From the NCBI GenBank assembly GCA_019637685.1, contig JAHBVF010000013.1:1-64000 (forward strand): DNA of 64,000 bases, in the 5' to 3' direction. Below the pieces are notes generated by a model, which did not search any database, was not told the origin of the DNA, and saw nothing but the letters and a program-made list of their open reading frames with translations. The position numbers and the translations under genes were made by a program. This stretch comes from Caldilineaceae bacterium (lineage in GTDB: Bacteria > Chloroflexota > Anaerolineae > Caldilineales > Caldilineaceae). Below are positions 34,501-42,973 of the stretch, piece after piece (position 1 is the first letter of the stretch; every line of letters starts with the position of its first letter).

Positions 34501-36711
34501 TCAGGCTATATGCGTGTAACCGCCTCCCGGGTTTTCATTGAGCGATTTGAAATAGTCGAAAAGCTCCAACGCCCACTGTCCTGCGGCGGCGAAAGTATAC
34601 GGGCGACTCGCTGCACGCAGCTCGAAAACAGGCAACGCGTTCCCGGTGGTAGGATCTACATCCATGCGCCCCCCCAGAGCGCCATAACCTTCAATTTCCT
34701 GTCCGCGCGGTCGGCCAGGGAAATGCTTTGTGGTTAGCTGATCCTTGCCGGGCCGCATTGTGCTGCCTCCCCAATTGTCCTTAATCCATTGGGCAGCGGC
34801 CTCGCCGCGCGTGCGATCCCGCAACACAATTCCGCGCAGCCAACTCTCCAATGTCAGTCGGTGATACCATTGGGGTTGTCCTAAGGGTTGATCGTCTTCG
34901 GCAACGCCGGAAACGCCGGTAAAGAGGGGTTGACCCATCAGCACGTCGTAGCCCGGTGCTTCGGCCACTAGTTTTTCCAGATTGGAAACCCCCGCGTGAT
35001 CTTTGGTCGAATAATACGTTTGCACTGGGCCGGGCAGTGTCGTAAAGATCGTTGCCAGATTGGTCTTGGCCATCAGAGGTGTATGCTGCTTCAAAAAGGC
35101 CTGTTTGTGTTGCATTCCTTCACAATAGGTGAAGATGATTGTGAGAAGGCCCTCCAGTTCGTTTCCAGCCGGGGCCAGTGGGTCTGTGTGTTGATAGAGA
35201 CCGATGGCCATACGCGCCAATGTATGGCCGTTGACCAGTGTACTCATATCGTCCAATGCATTGAGCGCCCGAGGCTCCAGTGGATTGAGATTATTGGGCC
35301 GCCGGAAGCGCAACCGGCCCGGATCGCGGGTGGCCTTATCCATGGGGGTTTCGTGGGGATCGCCGTGCAAGTCGCGTACAATGTCGCCGATATTCCCGAT
35401 CCGGGTTCCCACAGTCACCTGAGGCGCGGTGGTGGCCGTCCCCCAGTTCCCATTGATTACGCCATCTCGCAGCCCAGTGGTAAAGCCGGCCGTACCGTTA
35501 AGCGCCACAGATGGCGCAACATTTCCAGCCGGAGCCGCCACGTGGGTATACGCATTGACCAAATTTGCCATAGCGGCGACGGCAATGCTCAATTGTGCGC
35601 GCCCGGGGCCGGTCAAGGGGAAATGGGTGGTCACCGCCTCTAAATCCGAACCATTCGGACGATCATCCGCCTGGATTTCGATGTCGTTACGACGCAGAAG
35701 CGCTTTGCCTTTATCGACCCGAGTCGTGCGCGGATCGTTCAAAACAGCCTGGGCTGCGCCAGGATTGGGGAAACCGCCGTTGGGTAACGCCTGGCGGCGA
35801 TTGGTTTTGTAAGTCATCACAGTATTGGTTTCAAACTCAAAACCGATATCCCGCTGTACACCCTCTGCAGACATCCGGCTTATGTCAGGAGTATCGTGTG
35901 TACTGTCAGGCTGGGCAAGGCTGGCCCCCTGCTGCACCGTATGGGTCAACTCGTGGGCCAGCAACTCCTTTCCACCACTTGAATCGGGATTGTACTCCCC
36001 GCTGCGGAAGAAGATGTCATTGCCAGTGGTAAAAGCCCTTGCATTCAGCGACCGGTTCAGTGTATCGGCCTGCCGGCCCGTGTGAATCCGCACCCCGCCA
36101 AAGTTCGCACCGAACGTGCCTTCCATTCCAGATCGGGTCCGCGGGTCCAGTCTACTTCCGCTGCCTTTTGCCCGCTGGATCGTCTGAGCCACGCTTGCCT
36201 CCACATCCCCGCCTTCCAGCCCGTGGAGCGGCGACGCCTGTGTAAGGTCTTTGCCCACTTCCTCTCGCTGCACCTTCGGCGCTACAAACGTACGTTTGAC
36301 AGAGACCGGTTGCGAAGTAGGGGTGGTCGTATAGGCCGAAGTGTCATAGCGGGGCTTGGCTTGGACTTCTTCGTCCAACTCATCTGCCCGCTGCACGGGA
36401 GGCGCTGACATACGCCGCACCACTTGACGGGCTACGTCGTCGGCTTCCTGCTCGTATTTGTCGTTGGCGGGGCCAAGCTGCAATTTTGTCTGCACAGACA
36501 ACTGCTGGGCCAGCAATCGACCAGTAGCTCGATTGCCGATTGTGCGTTGTAATTGGAGGACATCGGTGGGCGTCAGGGATGCGGGGTCAATCTGCGCTCG
36601 CTGCAGCACTTCTCTGGGCGAGGTTGATGCCCGTGTAGATCGAGCAGAAATCCGACCTGTAGATGTTTTCGTCGTGCTGGATGCTTGACGCTCGAGGTTT
36701 TGGTGACTCAT
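34501..36711 (-). CDS. eCIS core domain (DUF4157) protein with unknown C-terminal domain
   Basis: 736 residues. A Ser/Thr-rich N-terminus is followed by TPTDVLQLQRTIGNRATGRL (about 47-66), the usual lead-in of proteins carried by extracellular contractile injection systems. The eCIS core (about 185-265) has RSGMEGTFGANFGGVRIHTG, LNARAFTTGNDIFFRSGEYN and KELLAHELTHTVQQG with an HELTH zinc-type motif at 253-257. From about 287 an unknown domain starts IGFEFETN and ends FELRAASRPYTF; acidic pairs in these positions recall amidoligase-like (COOH-NH2 ligase) enzymes, a guess. GGGAG precedes the ATG. No sheath, tube or baseplate genes are nearby. Confidence 0.85.
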   Translation of the reverse strand: MSHQNLERQASSTTKTSTGRISARSTRASTSPREVLQRAQIDPASLTPTDVLQLQRTIGNRATGRLLAQQLSVQTKLQLGPANDKYEQEADDVARQVVRRMSAPPVQRADELDEEVQAKPRYDTSAYTTTPTSQPVSVKRTFVAPKVQREEVGKDLTQASPLHGLEGGDVEASVAQTIQRAKGSGSRLDPRTRSGMEGTFGANFGGVRIHTGRQADTLNRSLNARAFTTGNDIFFRSGEYNPDSSGGKELLAHELTHTVQQGASLAQPDSTHDTPDISRMSAEGVQRDIGFEFETNTVMTYKTNRRQALPNGGFPNPGAAQAVLNDPRTTRVDKGKALLRRNDIEIQADDRPNGSDLEAVTTHFPLTGPGRAQLSIAVAAMANLVNAYTHVAAPAGNVAPSVALNGTAGFTTGLRDGVINGNWGTATTAPQVTVGTRIGNIGDIVRDLHGDPHETPMDKATRDPGRLRFRRPNNLNPLEPRALNALDDMSTLVNGHTLARMAIGLYQHTDPLAPAGNELEGLLTIIFTYCEGMQHKQAFLKQHTPLMAKTNLATIFTTLPGPVQTYYSTKDHAGVSNLEKLVAEAPGYDVLMGQPLFTGVSGVAEDDQPLGQPQWYHRLTLESWLRGIVLRDRTRGEAAAQWIKDNWGGSTMRPGKDQLTTKHFPGRPRGQEIEGYGALGGRMDVDPTTGNALPVFELRAASRPYTFAAAGQWALELFDYFKSLNENPGGGYTHIA

Positions 36712-36819
36712 CTGGTTGACTCCCAACTCTGATATTTAGCTCTGGCATTCAACCAAAATGGGCAGAGTAGATTGTCGAACAATAGGGTATCGAAATTGTA
36801 CCACCCCAAATATAGCCTG

Positions 36820-38217
36820 TCAATAGCGGGGCAAATGCCCGGCCAGCCGCGAGAAAAGCTGAAAACCTGTCCAGCGGAATGGCTCCGGCGGAATGGGCGT
36901 GTAGCTGGCCTGATGGAAGGGCAGCCCCCGCCACTTTTCGTCATCGCCGGAGTACATATCCGTCAAGACCTGCCCGGCCACGTTGGCCAGTGTCACGCCG
37001 TGGCCGTTATAGCCCACCGCATAGTAGACATTGCGCGCCTCGCCCCGCACGCCCATCAAAATGTTGCGGCGCAGAGTCAGCCCCAGTGTGCCCGACCAAC
37101 GCTGGGCAATGGGCAAGTTCCGTCCGCCGGGTGCATAGCGCTGGAAGGCTTTTTCGATGGAGGCGCTGATACGGGCCGCTTCGCCAGCACTGCCCCGGAA
37201 GCGGGTCCCGTTGTTGAAATTGTACGCCGTCCCAATCGGGCTGCTCCCGCCGAAGATCACCTGTCCCTCCCGGGTGATGCTGGAATAGGAGATGCGGTCC
37301 ATATCGTCATAAAACCCCGCCCAACGCCGCCAGCCCAACTGATTTGCCGGGTCCAATGGCGCGGTGGCAAAGACGTGGGAGACGACCGGGAAGAGAGCGT
37401 CCCGGAAATAGCCCAATTTGCTGGTATACCCGTTTGTAGCCAGCACAATCGCTTTGGCGCTCACAATGCCCTTGGGAGTTGTGAGCGTAATCGTCTGCCC
37501 TTCCTCTACCTTCAGCACAGGCGTGCCTTCATAGATTTCCACGCCCTGCGCCACCAGTACAGGCCGCTGGCTGCGCACGTACTGCGCGCCGTTGAGCTGG
37601 CCGCTGTTGGGATCCAACACAGCCCCGTGCGCCCCTTCCAACTGGAAAGCAGCGGCGAGCGCGGCCCGGTCCAAAAATTGCACAGGCACGCCGATGCCCT
37701 GTAGATATTCGACTTTGGCGTGAGCATACTCTGCCCGCCTGGCGCTGGTGAAGACGCTGAGTGTGCCATCCCGTCGGTAGCTGACAGGCAGGCTGTGGCG
37801 GCGGATAATCGCTTCGATTGTGTCGATACCCGCGTTCGTCGTTTTGTAGATGAGAGCATCCCGCTCCGGGTTGCGCGGGGGATCGTAGGGCAGCCAATTG
37901 AGCAGCATCCCGCCATTGCGCCCGCTGGCTCCGTTGGCAAGTGTGGCCGCTTCCAGCAGCACCACCCGTTTCTCCGGGTAGCGGCGGCTGAAGTGATAGG
38001 CTGTGGATGTACCTGTGAATCCACCACCAATGATGGCCAAATCAGCAGTGGTGTTGCTTGCCAGCGGCGGACCGGGTTGATAGTCCGGTGTGGACGCAGC
38101 CCAAACTGAACGATTTTCGTCAATTTCCAACTTTTCAGTAAAGATGCGGCCTGCGACGGGCCAAGTGAGGGAAGCCAGACTGGCGCTGGCAAGCAGGCCG
38201 CGGCTGAGGAGGTTCAT
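36820..38217 (-). CDS. FAD-dependent oxidoreductase (DAO/DadA family)
   Basis: 465 residues. A weak N-terminal hydrophobic segment ([19 protein letters not shown]) suggests an export signal or anchor. The FAD-binding Rossmann motif follows as [20 protein letters not shown] (about 58-77), with [19 protein letters not shown], the second nucleotide motif [13 protein letters not shown], and the C-terminal FAD-closing [16 protein letters not shown]. The pattern fits the glycine oxidase/gamma-glutamylputrescine oxidase group, which oxidises secondary or primary amines. The ATG at 38217 begins MNLLSRG; no strong ribosome site precedes it. It lies downstream of the AOR gene beyond a long hairpin, so it is probably transcribed separately. 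Confidence 0.85.
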   Translation of the reverse strand: MNLLSRGLLASASLASLTWPVAGRIFTEKLEIDENRSVWAASTPDYQPGPPLASNTTADLAIIGGGFTGTSTAYHFSRRYPEKRVVLLEAATLANGASGRNGGMLLNWLPYDPPRNPERDALIYKTTNAGIDTIEAIIRRHSLPVSYRRDGTLSVFTSARRAEYAHAKVEYLQGIGVPVQFLDRAALAAAFQLEGAHGAVLDPNSGQLNGAQYVRSQRPVLVAQGVEIYEGTPVLKVEEGQTITLTTPKGIVSAKAIVLATNGYTSKLGYFRDALFPVVSHVFATAPLDPANQLGWRRWAGFYDDMDRISYSSITREGQVIFGGSSPIGTAYNFNNGTRFRGSAGEAARISASIEKAFQRYAPGGRNLPIAQRWSGTLGLTLRRNILMGVRGEARNVYYAVGYNGHGVTLANVAGQVLTDMYSGDDEKWRGLPFHQASYTPIPPEPFRWTGFQLFSRLAGHLPRY

Positions 38218-38247
38218 AGGAGGGATTTCTGCCCTGCCAGGGCGTAA

Positions 38248-38302
38248 AATCACCTAATCCCCCAATCACCTGTTCGACAGGTGATTGGGGGATTAGGTGA
38301 TT
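38248..38302. terminator. 25-bp perfect hairpin between AOR and FAD oxidoreductase genes
   Basis: The left arm (38248-38272) and right arm (38278-38302) are perfect complements over 25 bases around the loop TTCGA. The arm itself repeats GTGATTGGG and GGGATTAGGTGATTGG. It lies 24 bases after the AOR stop on the minus strand. No long T-run follows, so it may be a terminator, an RNA stabiliser or an intergenic repeat. Confidence 0.55.
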
Positions 38303-38325
38303 GGGTGGTTTCGTTAGTCTACACT

Positions 38326-40206
38326 TTACGCGTGCTCCATCCCTACACCCAGCAGGTCGAGTTCAGCCAGTTTGGCCTCGGTGGGCACGCCGTTCTCATC
38401 CCAGCCCGCCATGCGGTAATAGGTGGTCAGTGCTGCTAAAAAGTCGCCTTTGTCCAGGGCCACGCCTTCCAGCTTGCCCTTGCGCAGGGGTTCAAAGATG
38501 CGTTCGGGCAGCATATCGTCGGCGCTCGTAAAGCCCTCGCGCACATTGAACATCCGGGACATTGTATTGGCCCGCTCGCCCACTTTCAGCAATTCCCACA
38601 GGCTCATATCCCAGCCGGTCGCGCCGTTGATAAAGTCCTGCAGCGCCTTCAGCTTCAGCGTGCCGATGGGAATGCCCACGAAATCACACATGCCGATACT
38701 GTTGTAGAGACTCCAGACAGCCTGGGCATAGAAAAAGGCCCGCACTTTCTTGCCGCTGAAATCCATCCGATCCACTGGCTCGATCAGCCCGGCTTCGGAA
38801 AGGCCATTGTCCAACACGCCCAACCCCTCGAAGGCGGGGTCGTGGGGGGCTTCCATGTGGTCCGCGCCCGTGGGGGAGATGGCATAGGAGAGGCTCAGCC
38901 CCACCTTGCCACGGGGTTCGTGCATGGGCAGTTCCTGGCCCTTGACATGCATGGCGAATTTCTCGCTGCCTTTGCCAATCTTCTCAGAAGCCTTCTTCAC
39001 ACCGTCGGCCAGGATATTGCCCAGGCCCTCCCGCTTGGCAATTTTGTGGATCATCGCCAGCATCGCGTCCGCGCTGCCCCAGACCAGTTCGATGCCGTCC
39101 GTATCCTCTGTGGTCAGGATACCGGCTTCGTAACATTCCATGGCAAAGGCAATGCTGACGCCAGTGGAGATGCCATCCAACACATAGCGGTTGACCCACT
39201 GGCTGCCCTCGGCAATCGCGGCCAGGTCGTCCACACCACACAGGGAACCCAGCGCGGCGATAATTTCGTACTCCATACCGCCGTTCTTGGCTGTGACACC
39301 TCGCTCCGGCACTTCCACCTCGCGCTTGCAGGCCACATTGCAGGCGAAACAGGTGCCCCGGTTGACCAGAATCGTGTCGGCCATCGTTTGGCCGCTGATA
39401 TTGTTCCAGCCGTCAAAGCCGCCGTCCTTGAAGTTGTGGGTGGGCAGAATGCCGTCGGCCTGCAGAGTGGGCAGCCCGCCTGCCGTGCCCGTCTGGTGAT
39501 AGCGGTCCGATTCCTGGTCGTAATTTTCCCGGAACCATTTGACGACGCCGTTCACCTCCTGCCGGTCGTTGGGCACAAGACGCTCTCTGCCCCGCACCAC
39601 AATCGCCTTCAGCAGTTTGCTGCCCATCACCGCGCCCAGGCCAGCCCGCCCGTGAAAGTGGCGCAACTGGTTGGTCATGGCCGAATAGAGGACTTTGTTT
39701 TCACCGGCTATACCTGTCTGCAAAACGCAGATTCTCTTGTCGTCCAGTTCTTCCTCCAGGCCGTCCTGGACAATATCGGCCAGTTGCCCCCAGTAACGGC
39801 TGGCGTCCCGAATTTCGCAGCCGCCGTCGGCCACATAGAGATAGACCGGCTTTTCAGACTGCCCGTGGACAATCATTCCGTCAAAACCCGTGCGCTTGAA
39901 CTCCGGTCCCCAATAGCCGCCAGCCTCTGCTTCGCCAAAACCGCCGGTGAGGGGGGATTTGGCCGCGGCCGTATAGCGATTGGCCCCGGAAAGAGCCAGG
40001 CCGTTGATGACGCTGGTCATAAATATCAGGGGATTTTCCGGCCCCAGGGGGTCGATGCCCGGCTTCACATCCCGCAGCAGGAAGTGGCTGGCCAGGGCGC
40101 TGCCGCCCAGATAGCGCCGGTAGAGTACTTCGTCCAACTCCTCCACCCACGTTTCGCCGCGGGTAAGGTCCACGTGTAGAATTTTTCCAGTAAAACTTTG
40201 AGCCAT
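38326..40206 (-). CDS. aldehyde:ferredoxin oxidoreductase (tungsten, AOR family)
   Basis: 626 residues, normal AOR length. The N-terminal domain has TGKILHVDLTRGETWVEELD, then RRYLGGSALASHFLL and PLTGGFGEAEAGGYWGPEFK. The [4Fe-4S] ligands are in GTCFACNVACKREV (CxxCxxxC), with the fourth Cys near IGMCDFVGIP. Pterin-site segments include GRAGLGAVMGSKLLKAIVVRG. It oxidises aldehydes to acids with ferredoxin, in the cytoplasm, usually in low-oxygen cells. ATG start MAQSFTGK; no partner ferredoxin gene is adjacent. The surrounding catalase gene suggests a facultative or microaerophilic life. Confidence 0.95.
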   Translation of the reverse strand: MAQSFTGKILHVDLTRGETWVEELDEVLYRRYLGGSALASHFLLRDVKPGIDPLGPENPLIFMTSVINGLALSGANRYTAAAKSPLTGGFGEAEAGGYWGPEFKRTGFDGMIVHGQSEKPVYLYVADGGCEIRDASRYWGQLADIVQDGLEEELDDKRICVLQTGIAGENKVLYSAMTNQLRHFHGRAGLGAVMGSKLLKAIVVRGRERLVPNDRQEVNGVVKWFRENYDQESDRYHQTGTAGGLPTLQADGILPTHNFKDGGFDGWNNISGQTMADTILVNRGTCFACNVACKREVEVPERGVTAKNGGMEYEIIAALGSLCGVDDLAAIAEGSQWVNRYVLDGISTGVSIAFAMECYEAGILTTEDTDGIELVWGSADAMLAMIHKIAKREGLGNILADGVKKASEKIGKGSEKFAMHVKGQELPMHEPRGKVGLSLSYAISPTGADHMEAPHDPAFEGLGVLDNGLSEAGLIEPVDRMDFSGKKVRAFFYAQAVWSLYNSIGMCDFVGIPIGTLKLKALQDFINGATGWDMSLWELLKVGERANTMSRMFNVREGFTSADDMLPERIFEPLRKGKLEGVALDKGDFLAALTTYYRMAGWDENGVPTEAKLAELDLLGVGMEHA

Positions 40207-40365
40207 TGTTTCCTCCGCTGGCGGATAAAGACTGGCAGAGATTCAGGACAACTGAAGTCCATTGTACTCGCTGGCGCAATCGCGGGCAAGTCGCGCGAAG
40301 AGAGGGAGTGTAATTCAGATTGGGGATGCGAGGTGCTGATTCCCGGAATCGGTCGCCCCTGATTT

Positions 40366-40448
40366 ACAAAATAGCCACGGATGGACGCGGATAAACACGG
40401 ATAGAATCTGCGCAATCTGTGTCTTCTGCGCTAATCTGCGTCCCTATT
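40366..40448. repeat. direct repeat copy 1
   Basis: ACAAAATAGCCACGGATGGA then GATAAACACGGATAGAATCTGCG and TCTGCGTCCCTATT. Copy 2 is at 40618-40702 in the same orientation, with one extra TGGACGCGGA unit. Confidence 0.7.
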
Positions 40449-40450
40449 CT

Positions 40451-40573
40451 GACTCTACTGCAAAAAGCCTTTTGAGCCACTGATAGACATTGATAAAAAG
40501 AAGGATTCTCTCCTGAAATTCTCTGCGACTCCGCGTCTCCGCGGGAGAAATTGACCTTTTTGCAGGGGACTCT
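40451..40573. mobile_element. second MITE-like family, copy 1
   Basis: The ends are GACTCTACTGCAAAAAG and, inverted, GAGTCCCCTGCAAAAAG. The interior, read on the minus strand, contains TTTCTCCCGCGGAGACGCGG and AGAATTTCAGGAGAGAATCC. An inverted relative lies at 48669-48800. Confidence 0.65.
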
Positions 40574-40617
40574 ATTCTCATTACTGATTGTGCTCCATCG
40601 GGCATGTACACTGACTT

Positions 40618-40702
40618 ACAAAATAGCCACGGATGGACGCGGATGGACGCGGATAAACACGGATAGAATCTGCGCCTTCTGCGTAAATCTGCGTCCCTAT
40701 TT
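40618..40702. repeat. direct repeat copy 2
   Basis: Same block as 40366-40448 with the TGGACGCGGA unit duplicated in tandem. Confidence 0.7.
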
Positions 40703-40891
40703 TCATTGCGCCCGAAGATGAGGGGTGAAAATCGACACCACAGACCATTCCGGGGCCACATTCCCAGCAGACCTCCATACAGATGCCACGCGAAAGGTTC
40801 CCGGACTCAGCCGAACAGAAGAAATCTGCTAGAATCAGAACCAGCGATATATTTGCCTGATGACTGCTTTCCACGACCAAAGGAGCTATTT

Positions 40892-42070
40892 GTGATCTAC
40901 AATTTTGATGAAATTATCTCGCGCAAGGGAACCCACTCGGTCAAATGGGAGGCCGGGGAACTGCTCAAAGAGATTGGCATAACCGAGCGCTTCGACGAAG
41001 ATACCATCTCTCTTTTCGTGGCGGATATGGATTTCCCCTGCCCACAGCCGGTCATCGACGCGCTCCACGCCCGGGTGGATCGGCTGATGTTCGGCTACAG
41101 CACATACACCACCACACCGGATTACATCGAGGCCATTCAGGGCTGGTTTGCCCGTCGCCACGGCTGGGATATTGACGCCGATTCGATTGTCTACAGTCCT
41201 GGCACGGTCGAAGCTATCAATATGGCGGTCAAAGCCTATACCGAACCGGGGGAGGGCGTTATTATCCAGCGCCCGGTCTATTCCCCCTTCACCAGCGCCA
41301 TCACAAAAAACCAACGGGTGGTGGTCAACAACAGCCTGCGCCACACCGACGGCTACTACACCATCGACTTCGACGATCTGGAAGCCAAGGCCAAAGACCC
41401 GAACAATAAACTCTTTATCCTGTGCAGCCCCCACAACCCCGTGGGGCGGGTGTGGACACCGGAGGAACTGGTCCGCATGGCGGAAATTTGTCTCGCCAAC
41501 GACGTTGTGTTGGTCTCGGACGAAATTCACGGCGATCTGGTGCGCCAGGACGTCACCCACTACCCCATCTGCACCCTCGTGGACGACGACCGCCTGATCG
41601 CCTGCACCGCCACCAACAAAACTTTCAATATGGCCGGTCTCCACTGCTCCAATATTGTCATCAACAACAAAGAACTGCGGACAAAGTTCACCGACCAGAT
41701 AGGTTTCAAATCGCCCACCCCCTTCGCCATTACCGCGCTCATCGCCGCCTATAACGAAGGCGAAGAGTGGCTGGCCCAGGTCAACGAATACATCGACGGC
41801 AACCTGGCCTTCCTGCAGGATTTCCTGGCCGAGCACATGCCCCAGGTCAAATACCGCATACCCGAAGGCACGTATATCGGCTGGATGGATTTCTCCGGCT
41901 ATGGCCTCAGCCCGAAGGAAGTCCACGACCGCATCTATAACCGGGCCAATGTGGTGTTGGAGGACGGCAAACTGTTCGGGGAGGAGGGGCTGGAGTTCCA
42001 GCGCATCTGTGTTCCGTCGCCCCGACCTCTTTTGCGCCAGGCGCTGGAACGGATTGCCGACCAGTTTTAG
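40892..42070 (+). CDS. PatB/MalY-type PLP-dependent C-S lyase (aminotransferase class I/II fold)
   Basis: 392 residues. Fold-type I PLP enzyme of the MalY/PatB cystathionine beta-lyase group. The start is typical (IISRKGTHSVKWE, then ISLFVADMDFPCPQPVIDAL); SPGTVEAINMAVKAYTEPGE, NPVGRVWTPEELVRMAEICL and VLVSDEIHGDLV (PLP-pyridine Asp) follow; the Schiff-base Lys is in CTATNKTFNMAGL. Such enzymes release a thiol, pyruvate and ammonia from cystathionine or cysteine conjugates. GTG at 40892 is preceded by AAAGGAG at seven bases; the upstream extension is repeat-encoded and is dropped. First gene of the plus-strand run. Confidence 0.9.
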   Translation: MIYNFDEIISRKGTHSVKWEAGELLKEIGITERFDEDTISLFVADMDFPCPQPVIDALHARVDRLMFGYSTYTTTPDYIEAIQGWFARRHGWDIDADSIVYSPGTVEAINMAVKAYTEPGEGVIIQRPVYSPFTSAITKNQRVVVNNSLRHTDGYYTIDFDDLEAKAKDPNNKLFILCSPHNPVGRVWTPEELVRMAEICLANDVVLVSDEIHGDLVRQDVTHYPICTLVDDDRLIACTATNKTFNMAGLHCSNIVINNKELRTKFTDQIGFKSPTPFAITALIAAYNEGEEWLAQVNEYIDGNLAFLQDFLAEHMPQVKYRIPEGTYIGWMDFSGYGLSPKEVHDRIYNRANVVLEDGKLFGEEGLEFQRICVPSPRPLLRQALERIADQF

Positions 42071-42144
42071 GCAGGAAGATTTTCAGGATTTGGGTTGTAG
42101 CCGTGCAGTCACAATCACAGACAACCGGGAAGGAATCAATACCC

Positions 42145-42900
42145 GTGAACAGCGCGCCGATTGTCCTTCTCCACGGCTTCACCGGCAGCGGTGCAAGCTG
42201 GACAGAACACGCAGTCCAATTTCGCGCCGAGGGATATGGGGTGCTGACCCCCGACCTGCCCGGCCACGGCGCGAACCTGCCCGCGAATCCCGATGACTAC
42301 ACGATAGAGGCAGCCGCCAATCAATTGGCCGCCTGGCTGACAGACGCGCAGACCGGCCCGGTTCATCTGCTGGGATATTCTATGGGTGGACGGCTGGCCC
42401 TCTACTTTGCCCTGCACCACCCGGAAAGAGTGGAATCGCTGATTCTGGAAAGCGCGTCGCCGGGGCTGGCCTCAGCAGAGGAACGGGCCGTCCGCCAGGC
42501 CAGCGATGACGCGCTGGCCACCCGTATCGAGCGGGAGGGCATTCCCGCTTTCGTCACCTTCTGGGAAAGCCTTCCGCTCTGGAAAAGCCAGGAACGACTA
42601 ACGCAGTCCGCCCGACAGTGGCTACACGAACAGCGATTGCAGAACAGTGCCGCGGGGCTGGCCCGCAGCCTGCGCGGCATGGGAACAGGCGTGCAGCCCA
42701 GTCTGTGGGATCGCTTGGCTGATCTGGCTATGCCTGTGCTGCTGATGGCAGGGGAAGAAGATGCCAAGTTTGTGGCGATTGCTCGGCAGATGGCAGAATA
42801 CATACCCCACGCCCAGTTGGTCATAGTCCCCCAGGCCGGGCACACAATTCATGCGGAGCAGCCGAGCGTCTTCCGCCAAGCCGTGCTGGCCGCGTTATAG
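42145..42900 (+). CDS. menH: alpha/beta hydrolase, probably MenH (SHCHC synthase)
   Basis: 251 residues. Pattern of MenH: APIVLLHGFTGSGASWTEHA, LTPDLPGHGANLPANPD, the nucleophile elbow LLGYSMGGRLALYFALHHPE (Ser about 88) with LILESASPGL, the FWESLPLW segment, and the final VIVPQAGHTIHAEQP His. MenH makes 2-succinyl-6-hydroxycyclohexadiene carboxylate in menaquinone synthesis. No other men gene adjoins, so a different hydrolase role remains possible. GTG at 42145 with GGAAGGA upstream is preferred over GTG at 42103, which has no ribosome site. Confidence 0.78.
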   Translation: MNSAPIVLLHGFTGSGASWTEHAVQFRAEGYGVLTPDLPGHGANLPANPDDYTIEAAANQLAAWLTDAQTGPVHLLGYSMGGRLALYFALHHPERVESLILESASPGLASAEERAVRQASDDALATRIEREGIPAFVTFWESLPLWKSQERLTQSARQWLHEQRLQNSAAGLARSLRGMGTGVQPSLWDRLADLAMPVLLMAGEEDAKFVAIARQMAEYIPHAQLVIVPQAGHTIHAEQPSVFRQAVLAAL

Positions 42901-42973
42901 TCTGTCCACACAGTTTTGGCTTGCCTACACAGCCTCGCGGGAAAAGCCCGTTACCCGTTCCAGGAGTTGGCCC

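Larger units (their letters stand above)
40207..40891. other. divergent, repeat-rich intergenic region at the strand switch
   Basis: 685 bases without a gene between the leftmost plus-strand gene and the rightmost member of the minus-strand run. It contains a GATTCCCGGAATC palindrome (40338-40350), two direct repeats of about 83 bases (40366-40448 and 40618-40702) and a MITE-like element between them (40451-40573). Confidence 0.65.

Noticed and set aside
40366..40702. Direct repeats considered as a CRISPR array
   Set aside because: Only two copies of about 83 bases, 250 bases apart, with no regular spacers and no cas genes.
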